NCBI GenBank assembly: GCA_964016875.1
Contig: OZ024734.1
Coordinates: forward strand, 50,946,622-51,010,621
Reading direction: 5' to 3'
DNA from: Fallopia convolvulus
Taxonomy: Eukaryota; Streptophyta; Magnoliopsida; Caryophyllales; Polygonaceae
Length of the DNA: 64,000 bases
This document shows positions 34,458-46,600 of this stretch, in pieces. The notes beneath the pieces are model-generated. The model searched no databases. It saw only the letters and a program-made list of their open reading frames with translations, and was not told the origin of the DNA. A program made the translations under genes and the position numbers. The first letter of the stretch is position 1. Each line of letters begins with the position of its first letter.

Positions 34458-34576
34458 ATTGATGTTCCATCAAGGAGAATTTGTGGTTGTTTCTTCTTTT
34501 TCTCATTTATTTAAGTTTTTACGTATTGAGTAATCGGCCCTTTGAAAGGTATTATACTATTATTTAATTTTTGTAA

Positions 34577-35568
34577 TCTATGTATATATATATATATATA
34601 AAAGACGCAAGGAATAAGGCCACCATATTGCGTCACCTAGGATTTTTCTACGTGTCGTTCTCACGTTAAGCCACCTATGATTTTGTCACATAGGATTTTT
34701 TATTTTGAAAATTTATAAATGTTGATATTATTTTAAGATAATATAGAGATAGGATAAATTAATGTAGAAAATATTCTATCTAAAATAAAGATGTTATCTA
34801 CTTATATTAGGAACTAGGATATACCTAAAATATTTTATCCAAAATTAAAATAAATTATAGAACATTAGATATTATATATTAAGATAGATATAATAATTTA
34901 TTTTTCCAATTAAATTCTATCTAGTTGTATGAAAACAAAATTCGAATTTTATTTAAACTTAAAGAAAATTATTTTATCATTATCTTTTTATCTATTTATG
35001 TAAAAGATTTATTTATGTGAAATAAAAAATAAAGAAAATTTAACTTTTATATCTATTTATGAGAAATAAAAAAATTTAATTCGAATTTAATTTAAAATAA
35101 AGAAAATTACTTTATCTTTATCTTTTCATCTATATATGTTAATTTCCTTTTTGACTTATTCATTTAAATATAGAAAAATTTTAATCTATAAAAAATTCAA
35201 TCTTTACTCCTTTTTTTTTTATCTTTTTAACTTTTTATTTTAAAGATTTTAAAGAATTCAATTTGATTAAAAAATTGTAAGAATTACATTATTTTTCTGT
35301 TTTGTCTATTTTAAATTAAAAAATTGAATTATTCTATGTAAAATAATTTTATTCATATGTTTTCATAAATAAATTATCATTAAGCCATCAAAATCATATT
35401 GGGCTTACTTTAATGATTTTGCCTCCGTCTCACATTTTAACAATTGTAAAATTTTATGTAATCTTTTTCTAATATAAAAGTTTTTTTATACTAAATTAAA
35501 ATCACATTCAATAAATAAATTAATAATTAAATCCATATAGTCGTGCCTTGCACGACGGGTATAACTAG
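34577..35568 (+). mobile_element. short non-autonomous Helitron
   Basis: It starts TCTATGTATATATAT after A34576 and ends with hairpin GTCGTGC-ctt-GCACGAC, GGGTATAA and terminal CTAG before T35569. A|T insertion and the 3' hairpin are Helitron hallmarks. 992 bp, AT-rich, no protein frame. It lies 119 bp after the stop of paralogue 3. Confidence 0.82.
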
Positions 35569-35592
35569 TATCTCCTATATAATTATTATTTA

Positions 35593-36706
35593 CAGAAATT
35601 TCACATTAACCCTGAAATATGGCATTATTCATGAGTTGTACTAAAATTTGACATAATTTATACAGTAACCTTGTAGTATAGCCAAAATTCACAAATAACC
35701 TTGTGGTTCAAACTAAATTTGTCCAATAAGGCAATAACCAAAAAGTTAAAATTAACATAAATTATTAATTTTAATTTTATTTAATAAAATAATTTTAAAT
35801 TAAAAAATTAAATTAAAAAAAAAAACTGAAAAACTAAAAAAATGAAATTTTCGAAAAAAAATGAAATTTTCGAAAAAAAATGAAAAATGAAAAAAACGAA
35901 AAACGGAAAAAAACTAAATTATAAAAATTAAAAAGATAAAAAAAATAAAAATTGAAAAACTCAAAAAACGCAAAAAACGCAAAAAATTAAAATTTTTGTA
36001 AAATTTAATCTAATTCATTATTATAATATGAAATGGTGTAGTTAAAATAATTTTATCCAATCTTTATTTTTATGTTATATATTAATTAATTATAAAAACA
36101 TAAAAATACTTCACGTAATTTTATTTGAAAAAATTCTTTAAAAAATGATTAATTACCATCTAGTCATTAATGAAAAAAAATTAATTATCTATTTTTTTTA
36201 TTTTTTTTCTCTTCAAATAATTAATGTAATTATTAAAACTTTAAATTATTAAAGGATCAAAATTTATATTATTTACAAATTTATATTATTTTTATTTAAA
36301 AATATTTATGCAAAAAAAATTATTAACGAAAAAAATGATATAATTGTTTTTAAAAGACATCTTAACTTTGATAAATGGGAAGAATATTTATTTTAATAGC
36401 TTTTTAGTTGATTAATTTATAAGATGAAAATATATTAATAAATGTTGGAAGAAATTAAATAAAATAATTAGTTGATATTAAGGTAGTGAATAAGATTATA
36501 ATTAAGATCATTAAAAAATCAATGTTTTATAAATAAAATGAATGATTAAAATTAATTTTAACATTTTTGTGCACTTGATGAATTTCGTACAAATCTGAAG
36601 GTTATTATGCAAATTTTATATGAACCTTAGGGTTATAGTGTGAATTATGTCAAATTTTGGTACACCTCATGAATAATGTCAAACCTCAAGATTACCACGC
36701 AAAATT
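35593..36706. mobile_element. foldback / long-TIR element (possibly Mutator-like)
   Basis: The first about 130 bp and the last about 130 bp are diverged inverted copies. Left reads GGCATTATTCATGAGTTGTA and AAAATTTGACATAATT; the right end, inverted, reads GACATTATTCATGAGGTGTA and AAAATTTGACATAATT. TTATTTA flanks both sides (35586-35592 and 36707-36713), a possible target duplication. The centre holds an A-rich low-complexity patch (about 35810-36000). No transposase. Confidence 0.6.
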
Positions 36707-36884
36707 TTATTTAGCCCTGTTTTTCTTAATAGAGAATACTGATTCTCTTTCCTCCAAAAAGGAGAGAGTTACTACCAATAAGTTTATGTATATAAGATAG
36801 AGGTTGATTCACATTGAAATGATCTTTATTATAAAAACTAAAAATAAATGAGAACTCTTGGATTTAAACAATGGAGGTTAAGTT

Positions 36885-37130
36885 TAATTTATTTACGGTC
36901 ATCGGGTTGACCCGTTAAACAAATGGATTTGAAAATTTCAGCAACTTTTTATAACACCCGAAAAAAATCGACCCGAAAAGCGATGGGTTTCGGACGGGTC
37001 GATTTCGGGTGGAACCCGTTGGGTGAAAATATCGGGTCAAGTCGGCAGTTTACAAAGGCGGGTCAGGTGGTGCAAGTAGTCTACCCGCACCCGGCTCGAC
37101 CCATAGCCATGCCTAGACATAGTAGTCTCT
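36885..37130. repeat. GGGT/ACCC-rich dispersed repeat
   Basis: Many copies of CGGGT and ACCCG (GGGTTGACCCG, TCGACCCG, GGACGGGTCG, ATCGGGTCAAG, CTACCCGCACCCG) occur in about 240 bp inside AT-rich DNA, ending in CATGCCTAG. This resembles a common plant interspersed repeat. No coding potential or clear element ends. Confidence 0.4.
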
Positions 37131-37871
37131 GATATTTCGATATTGCTCGCATGGTTTGATGTTGGGCGAATCAACCATATTAACTAGAACTGCAATGATA
37201 GAGCTAATAAAATTGCTAAGCTAAGCCACAACGATCCTTTAGATGCTAATATAATGAATCATCAAATACTTCTAGTTCTCATCTACATTTTAGATTGCGC
37301 TAGAACGCCCTTCGTAAGAAGGAGCTCTAATTCCTTACCTTTTTCAAAAAAAAAAAAGCCTAGCTCGTTTTCTTTTGGGCTAATTCAAACCAGTTTTGGT
37401 GTATTTATTACAAAGTTATCCTTTTCGAAATTGGAAATCTAAAAAAGTGTGGAAAAAATTAAATAAAAAATCGGATCAATATATGGCCTATATTGCGCCG
37501 TAAGGTTCAATGGCACAATTCCATGTGATACAAAACCTATATAGATATAGATATTGAATTATTCACATCCATGATCTATGAAATGTATATCTCCAGTTTT
37601 GATTAATTAAAGATTCATTTTAAGAACTAATTTTTAAGAATTAGATAAGAGATATTCTAATTAGATAATAAGTAATATTTTCTTTTCGATCATATTCTTA
37701 CCCATTAAACCTAGATCATGTATTCTCCCTCACCCACCACATTTCCTATTCTATGAGTATACAATTCATGTCCTAGCATGGCCGCCTCACTACAAAACCC
37801 TCGATGATTTAGGTTCTGAAATCAATCCATCGATCTATTCGATCGACTCCTGTTGGCTCTGTGAGGTCAAA
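37131..37871. other. upstream region of the F-box gene
   Basis: No transposon ends recognised. The sequence just before the ATG (GTGAGGTCAAA) is leader-like. I could not place a TATA box with confidence. Confidence 0.35.
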
Positions 37872-38900
37872 ATGTCGGATTACATTCCGGAAGAGATTCT
37901 CGTTCAAATTCTGAAGCGTTTACCGGTGAAGACGTTAGTGCGATTTCGATGCGTGTGCAAATGGTGGAAACAACTCATCGACTCTCCATCCTTGGTGCTG
38001 GATCACCTCGCTCTCCAGAAGCCCCGATACACAGGCTTGAACATAGATCACCACCCACGAGACTTTCTTGTTGTTGAACAACTTACCCTATTGGGAGCCC
38101 TTCACGGAATCGTCTGCCTATATGAACCCTATACAATAAGAACTAGAAGTGCCATCTTTCTTTGGAACCCTTCGATGCGTAAGTTGTTGAATGTTCCGGT
38201 ACCTAAAGATATCCAACGTCACATAGATGGTCCTACGACTTACTCCGCCTTCTGGATTGACCCCTTGACCAAAGATTTTAAAATCATCGTTTTTAAAATG
38301 GCGCCGTGGGAAAAGTATGGAGCTATTTACTCGTCGATTGAAGGTGATTGGAAGGAACTTTGTGTGGACGTAATAGGGAATTGCTGGCTCCACGATAGAG
38401 CTCCAGCTGTTTTGATGGGTAAAGTGGCTTACTGGAGAGCCTGCCATAAAACGCATTATCCATATCCAGTATTAGTGATATCCTTTGACTTTGAGCACAA
38501 AAGATTTGGCGTTATGGAAGGGCCATTGGTTCTATACGAATGTCGAACCTTTCTTCCATCTCTCCACATTTGGCAAGGAAGGCTTTCACTTGCGTATTTG
38601 GACGACCCAGAGGATAGATGTGACATTTTCTTATGGCGAGAAGGATCGTGGGCTAATCTGTTTAGGTTTCGCATTGCCCCCAATATAAATCAAGTTCTTT
38701 GTATTCTGGAAGAAGTGGGAGAAGCGGTTTCCGGGGAAGAAATGCAAGAAAATTGCAAGATTCTAGCTTTAACAAGTGAGGATGATTTGGTCACATTTGA
38801 CACTAGAGTTGGTTGCGTTCGTTTGAGGGGTAGAGATGAGTCTTGTTATGGTAGTGGCTTTGTGGCTTATGACTTTGTAGAAAGTCTTCTTTTCCCTTAG
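37872..38900 (+). CDS. F-box protein with F-box-associated (FBA) domain
   Basis: Single exon, 342 residues, intact. The F-box spans residues 4-45 (YIPEEILVQILKRLPVKTLVRFRCVCKWW), with the leucine/proline and RxRCVxKxW pattern that binds the SKP1 subunit of SCF ubiquitin ligases. After it comes the usual FBA layout: GALHGIVCLY, IFLWNPSMRKLLNVP, a DPLTKDFKIIVF strand, then hydrophobic strands to the end. The C-terminal domain would choose the substrate; which one cannot be read from sequence. The length is normal for the family. It is probably cytosolic or nuclear: no signal peptide or membrane segment. The ATG is the first in frame and aligns with the expected F-box start. Confidence 0.88.
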   Translation: MSDYIPEEILVQILKRLPVKTLVRFRCVCKWWKQLIDSPSLVLDHLALQKPRYTGLNIDHHPRDFLVVEQLTLLGALHGIVCLYEPYTIRTRSAIFLWNPSMRKLLNVPVPKDIQRHIDGPTTYSAFWIDPLTKDFKIIVFKMAPWEKYGAIYSSIEGDWKELCVDVIGNCWLHDRAPAVLMGKVAYWRACHKTHYPYPVLVISFDFEHKRFGVMEGPLVLYECRTFLPSLHIWQGRLSLAYLDDPEDRCDIFLWREGSWANLFRFRIAPNINQVLCILEEVGEAVSGEEMQENCKILALTSEDDLVTFDTRVGCVRLRGRDESCYGSGFVAYDFVESLLFP

Positions 38901-40225
38901 GGATAGTTGAATGTTTCCCATTTCCAATGTCTTATGCGATGGCTTATGCGTTGTTATTACGCTTTCAAGTTGATAATTGAATGTTCTATTGCATACTGAA
39001 TATTAAGTTTTAGCTGAAATTTTGCATCTTCTACTTACCTTACCTTCAAAATTTCCCATTTCATATATTTAAGTTTTTGAGAATTATGTACCGTGCTGTA
39101 TGTTTGGCTTATAATTCCTGATTATGCACACCAGTATGTGCTTTTGCATCTTGAAAAATTAAGAACAGCAGGATTCTAGCTACTATTAGTGACAAGCTGC
39201 TTTTATTCGACAATCTAGCTGTTATATATTTTATGGTTCCCTTGGGTTTAGTTCTTAGTAATTTCTTAGGATCGTGACATGCTTAACTTAATCTTTTAAT
39301 ATAGGTTAGATCAAGTCCAATATACTGAATGCTTGGTATTGTTCGTTACTTTGTTTAGTAATTCTCAATTTAGTGTTGATCACTCCAAGCTCCTTCACAT
39401 TTCCTGCCTTAATATTATATTGTTCTGTCCATTTTAAAGTTACATGATTATTTAGCTTACTTGAGAATCTCTGATATTTAGCTGATTTTATGCTTAGTGT
39501 GATAAGCTGTGATGTGTTAATGTGCCCTTTCTGAATTCTTGCAATTCTCAACATTACTTGAATTGTTTAGCAGATCTGATTGCTGAAGTTTCATGTGATG
39601 TCTTGCTTTTCGAAAAAACGGTGAAGTTGATGGAATTCTAGTTTAGTTCTTGGATCCATCTTTTTTGTATAGTAATTGTTGAAGAAACCGTCCTTTGTTA
39701 CTGTCACATACTCACATGCTCCAGTTGTTTCATGTGTTGTCATTTTTAATCCTTGTTTCCACTATGAACATTGAATTATGCTCTCAACTACATATAGTGT
39801 AAATAAGTTATAAGGAAAGCACTGCAGCTTACTACATGGTAAAAGTTTTCTACAAATTCTTGGCTTGACAGTGCGTTCAAACGTAGTCATTCAGATGAAC
39901 TTGGTCAATAAATTCTTTTGTTCTTCTTTCTTGTTTCATTCTTATTTCTCTTCTAAGTCTTTGTTTGTTCTAATATAAACTCTCACTTTGACCATATTAG
40001 AGAAAATGATATTGCAACACACCTTGTACAAGAATACATACCAGTTCAATCTAAACACGCATGGAATTCAAAATAATACTTGAAAATTTGCCATCATTAC
40101 AATAATTAACTAGTGCTAGAAATAGAATTCAGGGCTGAACATCTGTTTAAGAAGCTTATCTTTTATTAACAAAAAATTCAAATTTTTGGTTGAGGAAGGC
40201 AAAAGAAGAACATTAACCCCAGCCA
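38901..40225. other. intergenic, nothing recognised
   Basis: 3' flanks of two convergent loci (F-box gene on plus, CNL pseudogene on minus). AT-rich; no open frame with a recognisable domain, no repeat ends, no RNA gene seen. Confidence 0.5.
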
Positions 40226-42234
40226 TCATGCTCCCTCACTTAAAAAAACTGAGTTCCATGCACCCCGAAACTCTTCTTCCGTTGCTTGTTTGTACTTGTC
40301 AGCTCCATCAACGCATTCAACGGCATTAACGCAATGGATCTTGAGTGAGGTTGGTAGATTCCCAGGCACCCTCTTCAAGCTATTACACTCCCACATTTGC
40401 AAGTAGAGGAGCTTAGTCAAGGCTCCTTCCCCCACCCTCCACTCCTCCAAATAGTAACATCGATGTATGTCCAAGTATTGGAGACTAGCAAGGGCTCCTT
40501 CGCCCACCTCCCACTCCTCCAAGTCTATTTGATCCAGACGTAATCGAACCAGCTGCTTGAAATATCCACCACCGGAGAAGCTCAATGTACTACCTCCAAT
40601 AGCTTCGAACCTCAACTTAAGATCTTTCAAAAGAGGAAGCCTCTCCAACTCCATCATTCCTTGCTTGGTAACTTCGCAATCCTGCAAGGCAAGACTCATC
40701 AAGCTACGAGGGAATATCGATAGATTGTCAAACGTCGATTCTTGGATTTTCCCATATATAAGAAGCTCCTTGATACATGCCAATTGGGTTGGCCTTAATG
40801 AAGATGAGGTGAACATTGTTGGCTCTTCATTGATTATGTTTGCTTCTATACTGAGCGGATTCAAGGAGCGTTTGAGTTGATCAGTTATGATGAACGGTGA
40901 GTTCAAAAGATGCTCCACTTCGTCCTTCTTATTGAAAATGTGATTCGGCAATGAGAGGATCCTTAGATTCGTCATCTCCCCCAAATCATTGGCTTCCCAA
41001 CTCGATGGATGGAAGTTCACCAGAGTCTCCATTTGCCCCAGTTGTTCTCGTGTAAGTCGTAGCTTGCCATCATCCTCTTCTACGCTAAACATTTCAGGAA
41101 GATACAAGTTTATCAATCTTCCTAGTTTCCGCAACTCATCATTTTTCAAATGCATATGACCAAGAACGCGTATATCAAGAGTCTCCAAGTACTTCAAATC
41201 CCAAATGCCTTTGTGCTCAATCAACTGGGAATTCCGGAAGCTTAGATATCTCAGGTGGATGCAACTTGCAAGTACTCTGTCTTCCGCGTATCCCACAATA
41301 CACCCTTCGAGATCTAAAACACGAAGTAGGGAGATGAATCTCCTCGTGTCTAGCGAGAATAGTCGTCTTATGGAATACTGGAAATGGTCAAAGACCAATA
41401 TCGATATGATGTAGGGAGCTTCATTTTGATCGACTTCATCAAAGAAAGAACCATCAAGACTAAAGCTTTCATCATCATCATGCTTGTAAATAGCACAACG
41501 ACGCATCTTTCTATCACTCGAAGAGAATTTCCCACCCTTCGTTACGCTTAGAAAGTTGACCTCCCTGCATCTCTTGAGACACATATCTCTCATAACGTCG
41601 TGCATACGACAAGACTTTATGCTTCCATTTGGCCACCTTTCTTCTACTTGGACCATACTTCTATTCACCAATTGGTTTAAGTATGACTCGGCTATATCAT
41701 CACACGTGAGTCCATGAACGTCCGATGGAACTGTAACGAGACCTTCAGCTTCCCACAAACGATGCAACCTATCAACTTCTATTTCTTAGTCTTCTGGAAA
41801 GATACCCAAGTACATGAAGCATGGCTTCAGATAAAAAGGTAATTCTTGGTAGCTCAACTCCAACACTGTCAAAATAGCAATGTCGCCTCCACCTTCCCCA
41901 ACCATATTGTTGAAGTACGAATTTACATTCTTGCTCACAATTTCCCACTCACGAGTTGTCCTCTTAGTAGCTAAAATTCCTCCAAGAGCTACAATTGCCA
42001 AAGGAAGACCGTTGCAATGTTGTAGCACTATCTTACCCAATCTCTTCATTTCATCCTTCACCTCAGCAACTAAGTACATCAATATATAACAAGATTCGAA
42101 GAGTGTGAATTAGATATACAAGTAATGAATTATATCAACTCAGGTATATATGATCGAAAAGTGAACTTATTTACCATTTTTGCGTATGTAAAATAGTGCA
42201 ATAAAGTATAAACATGAGCTCTCATCATCAACAT

Positions 42235-42320
42235 CATTGACCCAGCCAGTGAGGCTCCATTAAAGCAGAATCTATGGGGTTAAGATGAGGTACCCCTACC
42301 CAAGGGAAAGGGGTACCTTC
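42235..42320 (-). repeat. SINE-like repeat fragment, copy 2
   Basis: Diverged copy of the block at 3190-3320: on the minus strand GATTCTGCT, CACTGG and GGTCAATGATGTTGATGATG occur in the same order. It lies inside the non-coding stretch of the CNL pseudogene. Confidence 0.3.
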
Positions 42321-42326
42321 TTATTA

Positions 42327-42442
42327 CCCTAAAAGATAAATATCGAATGCTTTATATATGAACATATGTGACTTAAACATGAGCCCCTAAAAGATAAATA
42401 TTGAATGCTTTATATATGAACATATGTGACTTAAACATGAGC
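42327..42442. repeat. 58-bp tandem duplication
   Basis: Two direct units of 58 bp (42327-42384 and 42385-42442), starting CCCTAAAAGATAAATAT and ending CTTAAACATGAGC, with one mismatch seen (ATCG/ATTG). It lies inside the interrupted NB-ARC region. Confidence 0.85.
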
Positions 42443-42988
42443 CCTATAATACAAAATATAATTATAAACCACTAAAACATAAACTTTCTAGTAATAATTA
42501 AAGAACAAATGTACCTTCTTATTACCCTACAGTGAATTGCATATTTAGGTATGAATCTTTAAATAATTATATACGAACCTCATATAATTATAAAGACATG
42601 TATATCAAATATATGAACAATCTTATAAATGGTCCGAAATTCAAGTGCAAAGGTGCAATCAATCCAAAAAATCTAAACTTTTAAAAAAAAAATCTTTAAA
42701 ATAGAAATTATCATTATATACTCTAAAAATCTGGTTAACGATTATACCTGTGTTGTTCTCTTCTAAAAATGACGTTTGTTGAAGTAGTGTCCAACTGTCG
42801 TCCTCACCAAGAGTTGTCAAGGGGTGAGAATATCCAGAGGGATCAGCATGTCGTACCAATTCCAAGTTGCGTGTGGTGATTAGTATCTTACTCTCTCCTT
42901 TTTGGATCGATTGAAATGCTGGCTTAAGGTATTAAGCCCAGTGGGGTTCCATCCTAAAACCAATTGGCAATAGAAGAAGTAGGCCAAA

Positions 42989-43056
42989 GGGTATGTATAC
43001 TAGGCAAGATATGTCCCAACTTGGGTATATATACTAGGCAAGATATGTCCCAACTT
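42989..43056. repeat. 34-bp tandem duplication at the NB-ARC insertion edge
   Basis: Two 34-bp direct units (42989-43022 and 43023-43056), starting GGGTAT and ending GATATGTCCCAACTT, with one mismatch. The right unit includes the coding edge (minus strand KVGT), so the insertion event seems to have duplicated host sequence. Confidence 0.8.
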
Positions 43057-43945
43057 TAGATGTGGGAATGCATTCTAATATAAGGATGTCCCAAGCCTTA
43101 GTACTCCATATATCATCTAGATGTAACAGGCATTTCTTCTCTTCCAAAACCTCGCAAATCTTTCGCGGCAATGCATCACTTGTTAGCTCTTTGATACTCT
43201 TAATCGCATCACTATCTTCCTCAACGCTACTCAACCCGATCAAGATCTCCTCAAACACATTTCTCGCTTCGAATTGCTGGGATACGTAAACCCAAACGCA
43301 ACTCTCGAAATAGTCTCTGACCTTTTCGTGTGAATAGACCTTCCTCGCAAGAGTTGTTTTCCCCAAACCTCCTATTCCACATATGCCCACAACTTTAACT
43401 TCATTTTCATCCAGAAGCTTATCTACGAGTATTGCTATATGATTCTCCAACCCAACAACCTTTTCTTCTACATGAGACTAAGTTCGCCTTTGTTCTCTCA
43501 TCGCGAAATTATAAGCCGAATCCTCAGGCTGCTTGATAATTTGAATCCCATACGTCTGCAGCCTAGAGGTCAACTTTGTTATCTTGCTACTAAGATCATC
43601 CATGCTTGAGCCGATATCATGTAGGGTTAGAGCATCCACGCATACGCATGAAAGCCACTTAATGGCATTCAACATCCCAGTTTTCCGCGGACGAGAAACT
43701 TGATGGACGTACCTCTCGATCACATCTTCGGCTTCATATGCAAAATCTCTTATTTCAGACACCCACTTGCGCACCACTTTCTCTTTGTGTTCCTTGTTGT
43801 CAGCATCTTCTAGAAAGCACTCCATCCATTCGAGTTCGCTCTGTAGAGTTTTGATATTGTCGCTTACCCTATAGAGGTACTTGGCTTCTTCCACCAGCAG
43901 AATTCCCAGTTGTTTTGCAGCCGATGAGACAATAGAAGACGCCAT

Positions 43946-45214
43946 GAATCCAGATCAGCGTACCTTCTACTAAAACAAGGAGTTGATACATGTATGAGTC
44001 TCGTTGTGATCAATAAAGTACATGTAGAAAAAAATTATAAATGTAAGGACTTTTGTTGTAACAGAAGCACCATTATAGAGAAGAACTACTAGTCTTAGTT
44101 TTAGTACGTGTTGTATATGACATTTTATAAAATTATTATTTTATTTATTTAAATTTATTAAATTTTAATAAAATTAATATAGGAAAGGATATTATTAAAA
44201 AATTACACACGTCCTTACTTTTAAAATATTAGTGTATTATACATTTTCGAAAATAATTTTTAAAAATTAATATATGCAAGGATAATTTTAAAAAAACTAT
44301 TATCCTATCTAAAAATAAAATAATATTTTTATTATTTTGTTTAATACATAAAAAAATCCAATTAATCAATTATTTTATTTTTATGGCTCCTTATTTTATT
44401 AAGAATAGATTAATCCTAAAGAAATAAAAGATAGCACATGGTAGTTTCAATTTTTCCAATAATTGAAAGAATGTAAATAACCAAACAAAATTAGCAAAAC
44501 AATGGAAATACTAATCATAATCAATTTCATATAAATTACACACAAAAATTCATCATATGAAGGTAAACTAATTCACAAACTAAGAGTTTAATGAATCTAA
44601 CCTATACAAAAAACAGACGAAAATGTAAACCACTAAGAAAGAAACAAGTAACAAAGGGAGGCAAAACAATCCTAGCTATGAGAAAGAAATTTCATATGAA
44701 GACATAAATATACTACACAATAAGTTAAGGATAGTGGTACTTGCCTGACTTGGTATCTCCTCCTACGTACATCCAAGCTCCGAATCAATTCCCTGAGCTA
44801 TCGCCTGTCGAGCCCGTTGTAGTTTTGTTTGTGGGTTGCATTTGATGAGTATAATGTATATAGAGGGGATGGACTTTTTGTTTGGGATGCGCTCACGATA
44901 GCCGTATGTATACAGCTGTTAAATATATTAATTATTATAACATTAGCTCAATTATACGTGCTTAGCAGTTTTCAAATATAAATAAGAAAATATTTCCAAT
45001 CGTCCCATGAGATTATTGATTAGGTATACCAATAATTCCATGGATGCACACTCTCATCAAATTTTGGTGGGTGGTATCACATGGGTGTCCAAATAGCAAA
45101 AACAAAAAAAAAACACACATAATTTTATGTTAATTTCCTGCCATTTTCTTAAAAAATCTACTTAGTAAAAAAACTCCTAGAATTTATATTCTCAAAATAG
45201 ATTAAGATTATTTT
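43946..45214. other. upstream region of the CNL pseudogene
   Basis: AT-rich; no coding signal. On the minus strand an acceptor-like TTGTTTTAG lies near 43970 and a leader-like stretch with GGAGGAGATACCAAGTCAG near 44745-44770, which could be a distant leader exon. Weak evidence. Confidence 0.3.
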
Positions 45215-45880
45215 TATTTTAATCCAATAAAATGGAGAATTAGATCATGCTAGGATGTAGACTAGTTAATCGGGTAAGTTTAGTTGGGTTTGGGTTCTGT
45301 TGTTCGAGGTCTGGGTTAATTACGAATTCAAATGAATCAGATTATAGGTCAAATTGAGTTGGGTTATGGCAGGTTACCGTGCATTCATGAATTTACCAAC
45401 GAGTCAATAGCATCACGTTTTCAATTTTTTTTCCCTTTACTTTTATATCATTTTAAAAAAATTAAATAACATAAATATGTAAATAATAAATAAAACTATT
45501 TTATAGCTATAAGATATTATTAAATAACGCTCATTTCAATTATAATTGAGAACTATGTGCCAAAATCATGATCTAAATTTATACAACAACATCCACGTAC
45601 CCATTAATCTTGCCTTAAGTGGGGTCTGGAGGTCAAAACGTACGCATCATTTCCCCGAACTAAATCGAGAGGATGCTTCAGAAACACCCTTGTTAAAAAA
45701 AAACATAAAACAAAATAAGATACCCAACAAACAACAAAATGAAGAATAAAGCAAACTTAAACACAAGTGAGGATCTCCCAAAGCCCTACTTGCTAAACAA
45801 CGCGTTAAGAATAACTAAAGCTTTTCCACCCTAATCTTCTTCCTCTAGAGATCCATGTACTTGACTAAAGACATGATCTA
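45215..45880 (-). mobile_element. LINE 3'-end fragment, copy 1
   Basis: Matches the LINE 3' end at 49617-50760 in the same orientation, over AATCCAATAAAA-GGAGAAT, CATGCTAGGATGT, GTTGAGAACTATG-type blocks and AACTAAATCGAGAGGAT. The minus strand retains a fragment like the LINE ORF end (KKIRVEK near 45815). 5' truncated, as is typical of LINE insertions. Confidence 0.5.
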
Positions 45881-45939
45881 AACAGGTATAAAATAGACAT
45901 CTTGAGTCTTGTATTTTACGGAATAGTTCTGAAATCCTA

Positions 45940-46600
45940 AACTAATGCTCGTTTTGTTCGTGTTCTACTTCCTTGAATAGTGTCGTACTCCCCAAGACAA
46001 GAAGGGCAAAGACGTCAGAACTAAAGATGGAAACTCTATAAATAGTATGCGACGCCGCTAGGTCTAATTGAGCTCTCACACATAAGAAAACCAGATCTAC
46101 AAAAGGAAAGAAAGAGATCGAGAGCCCGAGCTGATTTAGTGAAGACATCAATTCAGAAATTCAAGGAAGGAAGTATCAAGTGATGAGGGCTGCGTGAAGA
46201 TCTTCATCAGCTTGAAGAAGGAGGTTCATGTGCTAAAGGGAAACTGCACAGGAACGAGTAAGGTTCACTCTCTATATTCAGTTGTGTGTAGATCTAGGAA
46301 CTACTATGGCTTAGTCGTTAGTATTGTTTGTGAATGAGATTGCAAATAATAGAGAAGTTCGACTTTGTATTGTTGAACCCAAGATCTATCAATAGAATAT
46401 AGTGTGTGTTCAAAATCCTCCAAGGGAGGTAGAGGTTTACTCTTTAACTAGTTGGCTAAAGAGGTTCCTCTATAAGGAACCGTGTCCATTTCTTGATTTC
46501 CTGTTTAATCTTTGTTCTATATTATTCCGCTGTGTAAGGGAACTGTCACTGGAACAGTTCCCGATTGTCTTGACTAACAACGATCCCACAGCTCTAAGTT
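45940..46600 (+). repeat. degenerate Ty1/copia LTR remnant (solo or partial)
   Basis: The right part resembles the element C LTR in order and wording: AAAATCCTCC, GGTAGAGGTTT, GGTTCCTCTATAA, TTCCGCTGTG, GGGAAC..GTTCCC, and an end ACGATCCCACA against ACGATCCAACA in C. A TATA-like CTATAAATAGTATG is at about 46034. No internal region or partner LTR is next to it, and its left end could not be fixed. Confidence 0.5.

Larger units (their letters stand above)
40226..43945 (-). pseudogene. CC-NB-LRR (CNL, RPP13-like) resistance gene, broken
   Basis: Minus strand, start MASSIVSSAAKQLG at 43945. The Rx-type coiled coil is at 43945-43481 (SELEWMECFLEDADNKE, VRKWVSEIRDFAYEAEDVIE). NB-ARC follows: P-loop GICGIGGLGKTT (near 43380), kinase-2-like CLLHLDDIWS, ILITTRN (near 42890), GLPL as CNGLPLAIVALGG (near 42010), winged helix, and MHD as CRMHDVMRD (near 41600). 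About 350 residues of LRR end with VFLSEGA at 40226. Breaks: TAG at 43478-43480, an insertion of about 150 bp at roughly 42900-43047, a 0.65-kb non-coding stretch at about 42100-42750 (with a GTATAA donor), and TAA at 41786-41788. Most pieces share one frame, so decay is recent. CNLs are cytosolic pathogen sensors that trigger hypersensitive defence; this copy cannot be translated in full. Confidence 0.88.

Noticed and set aside
34577..34601. (TA)n run as a microsatellite feature of its own
   Set aside because: It is part of the Helitron 5' end, which commonly is TA-rich.
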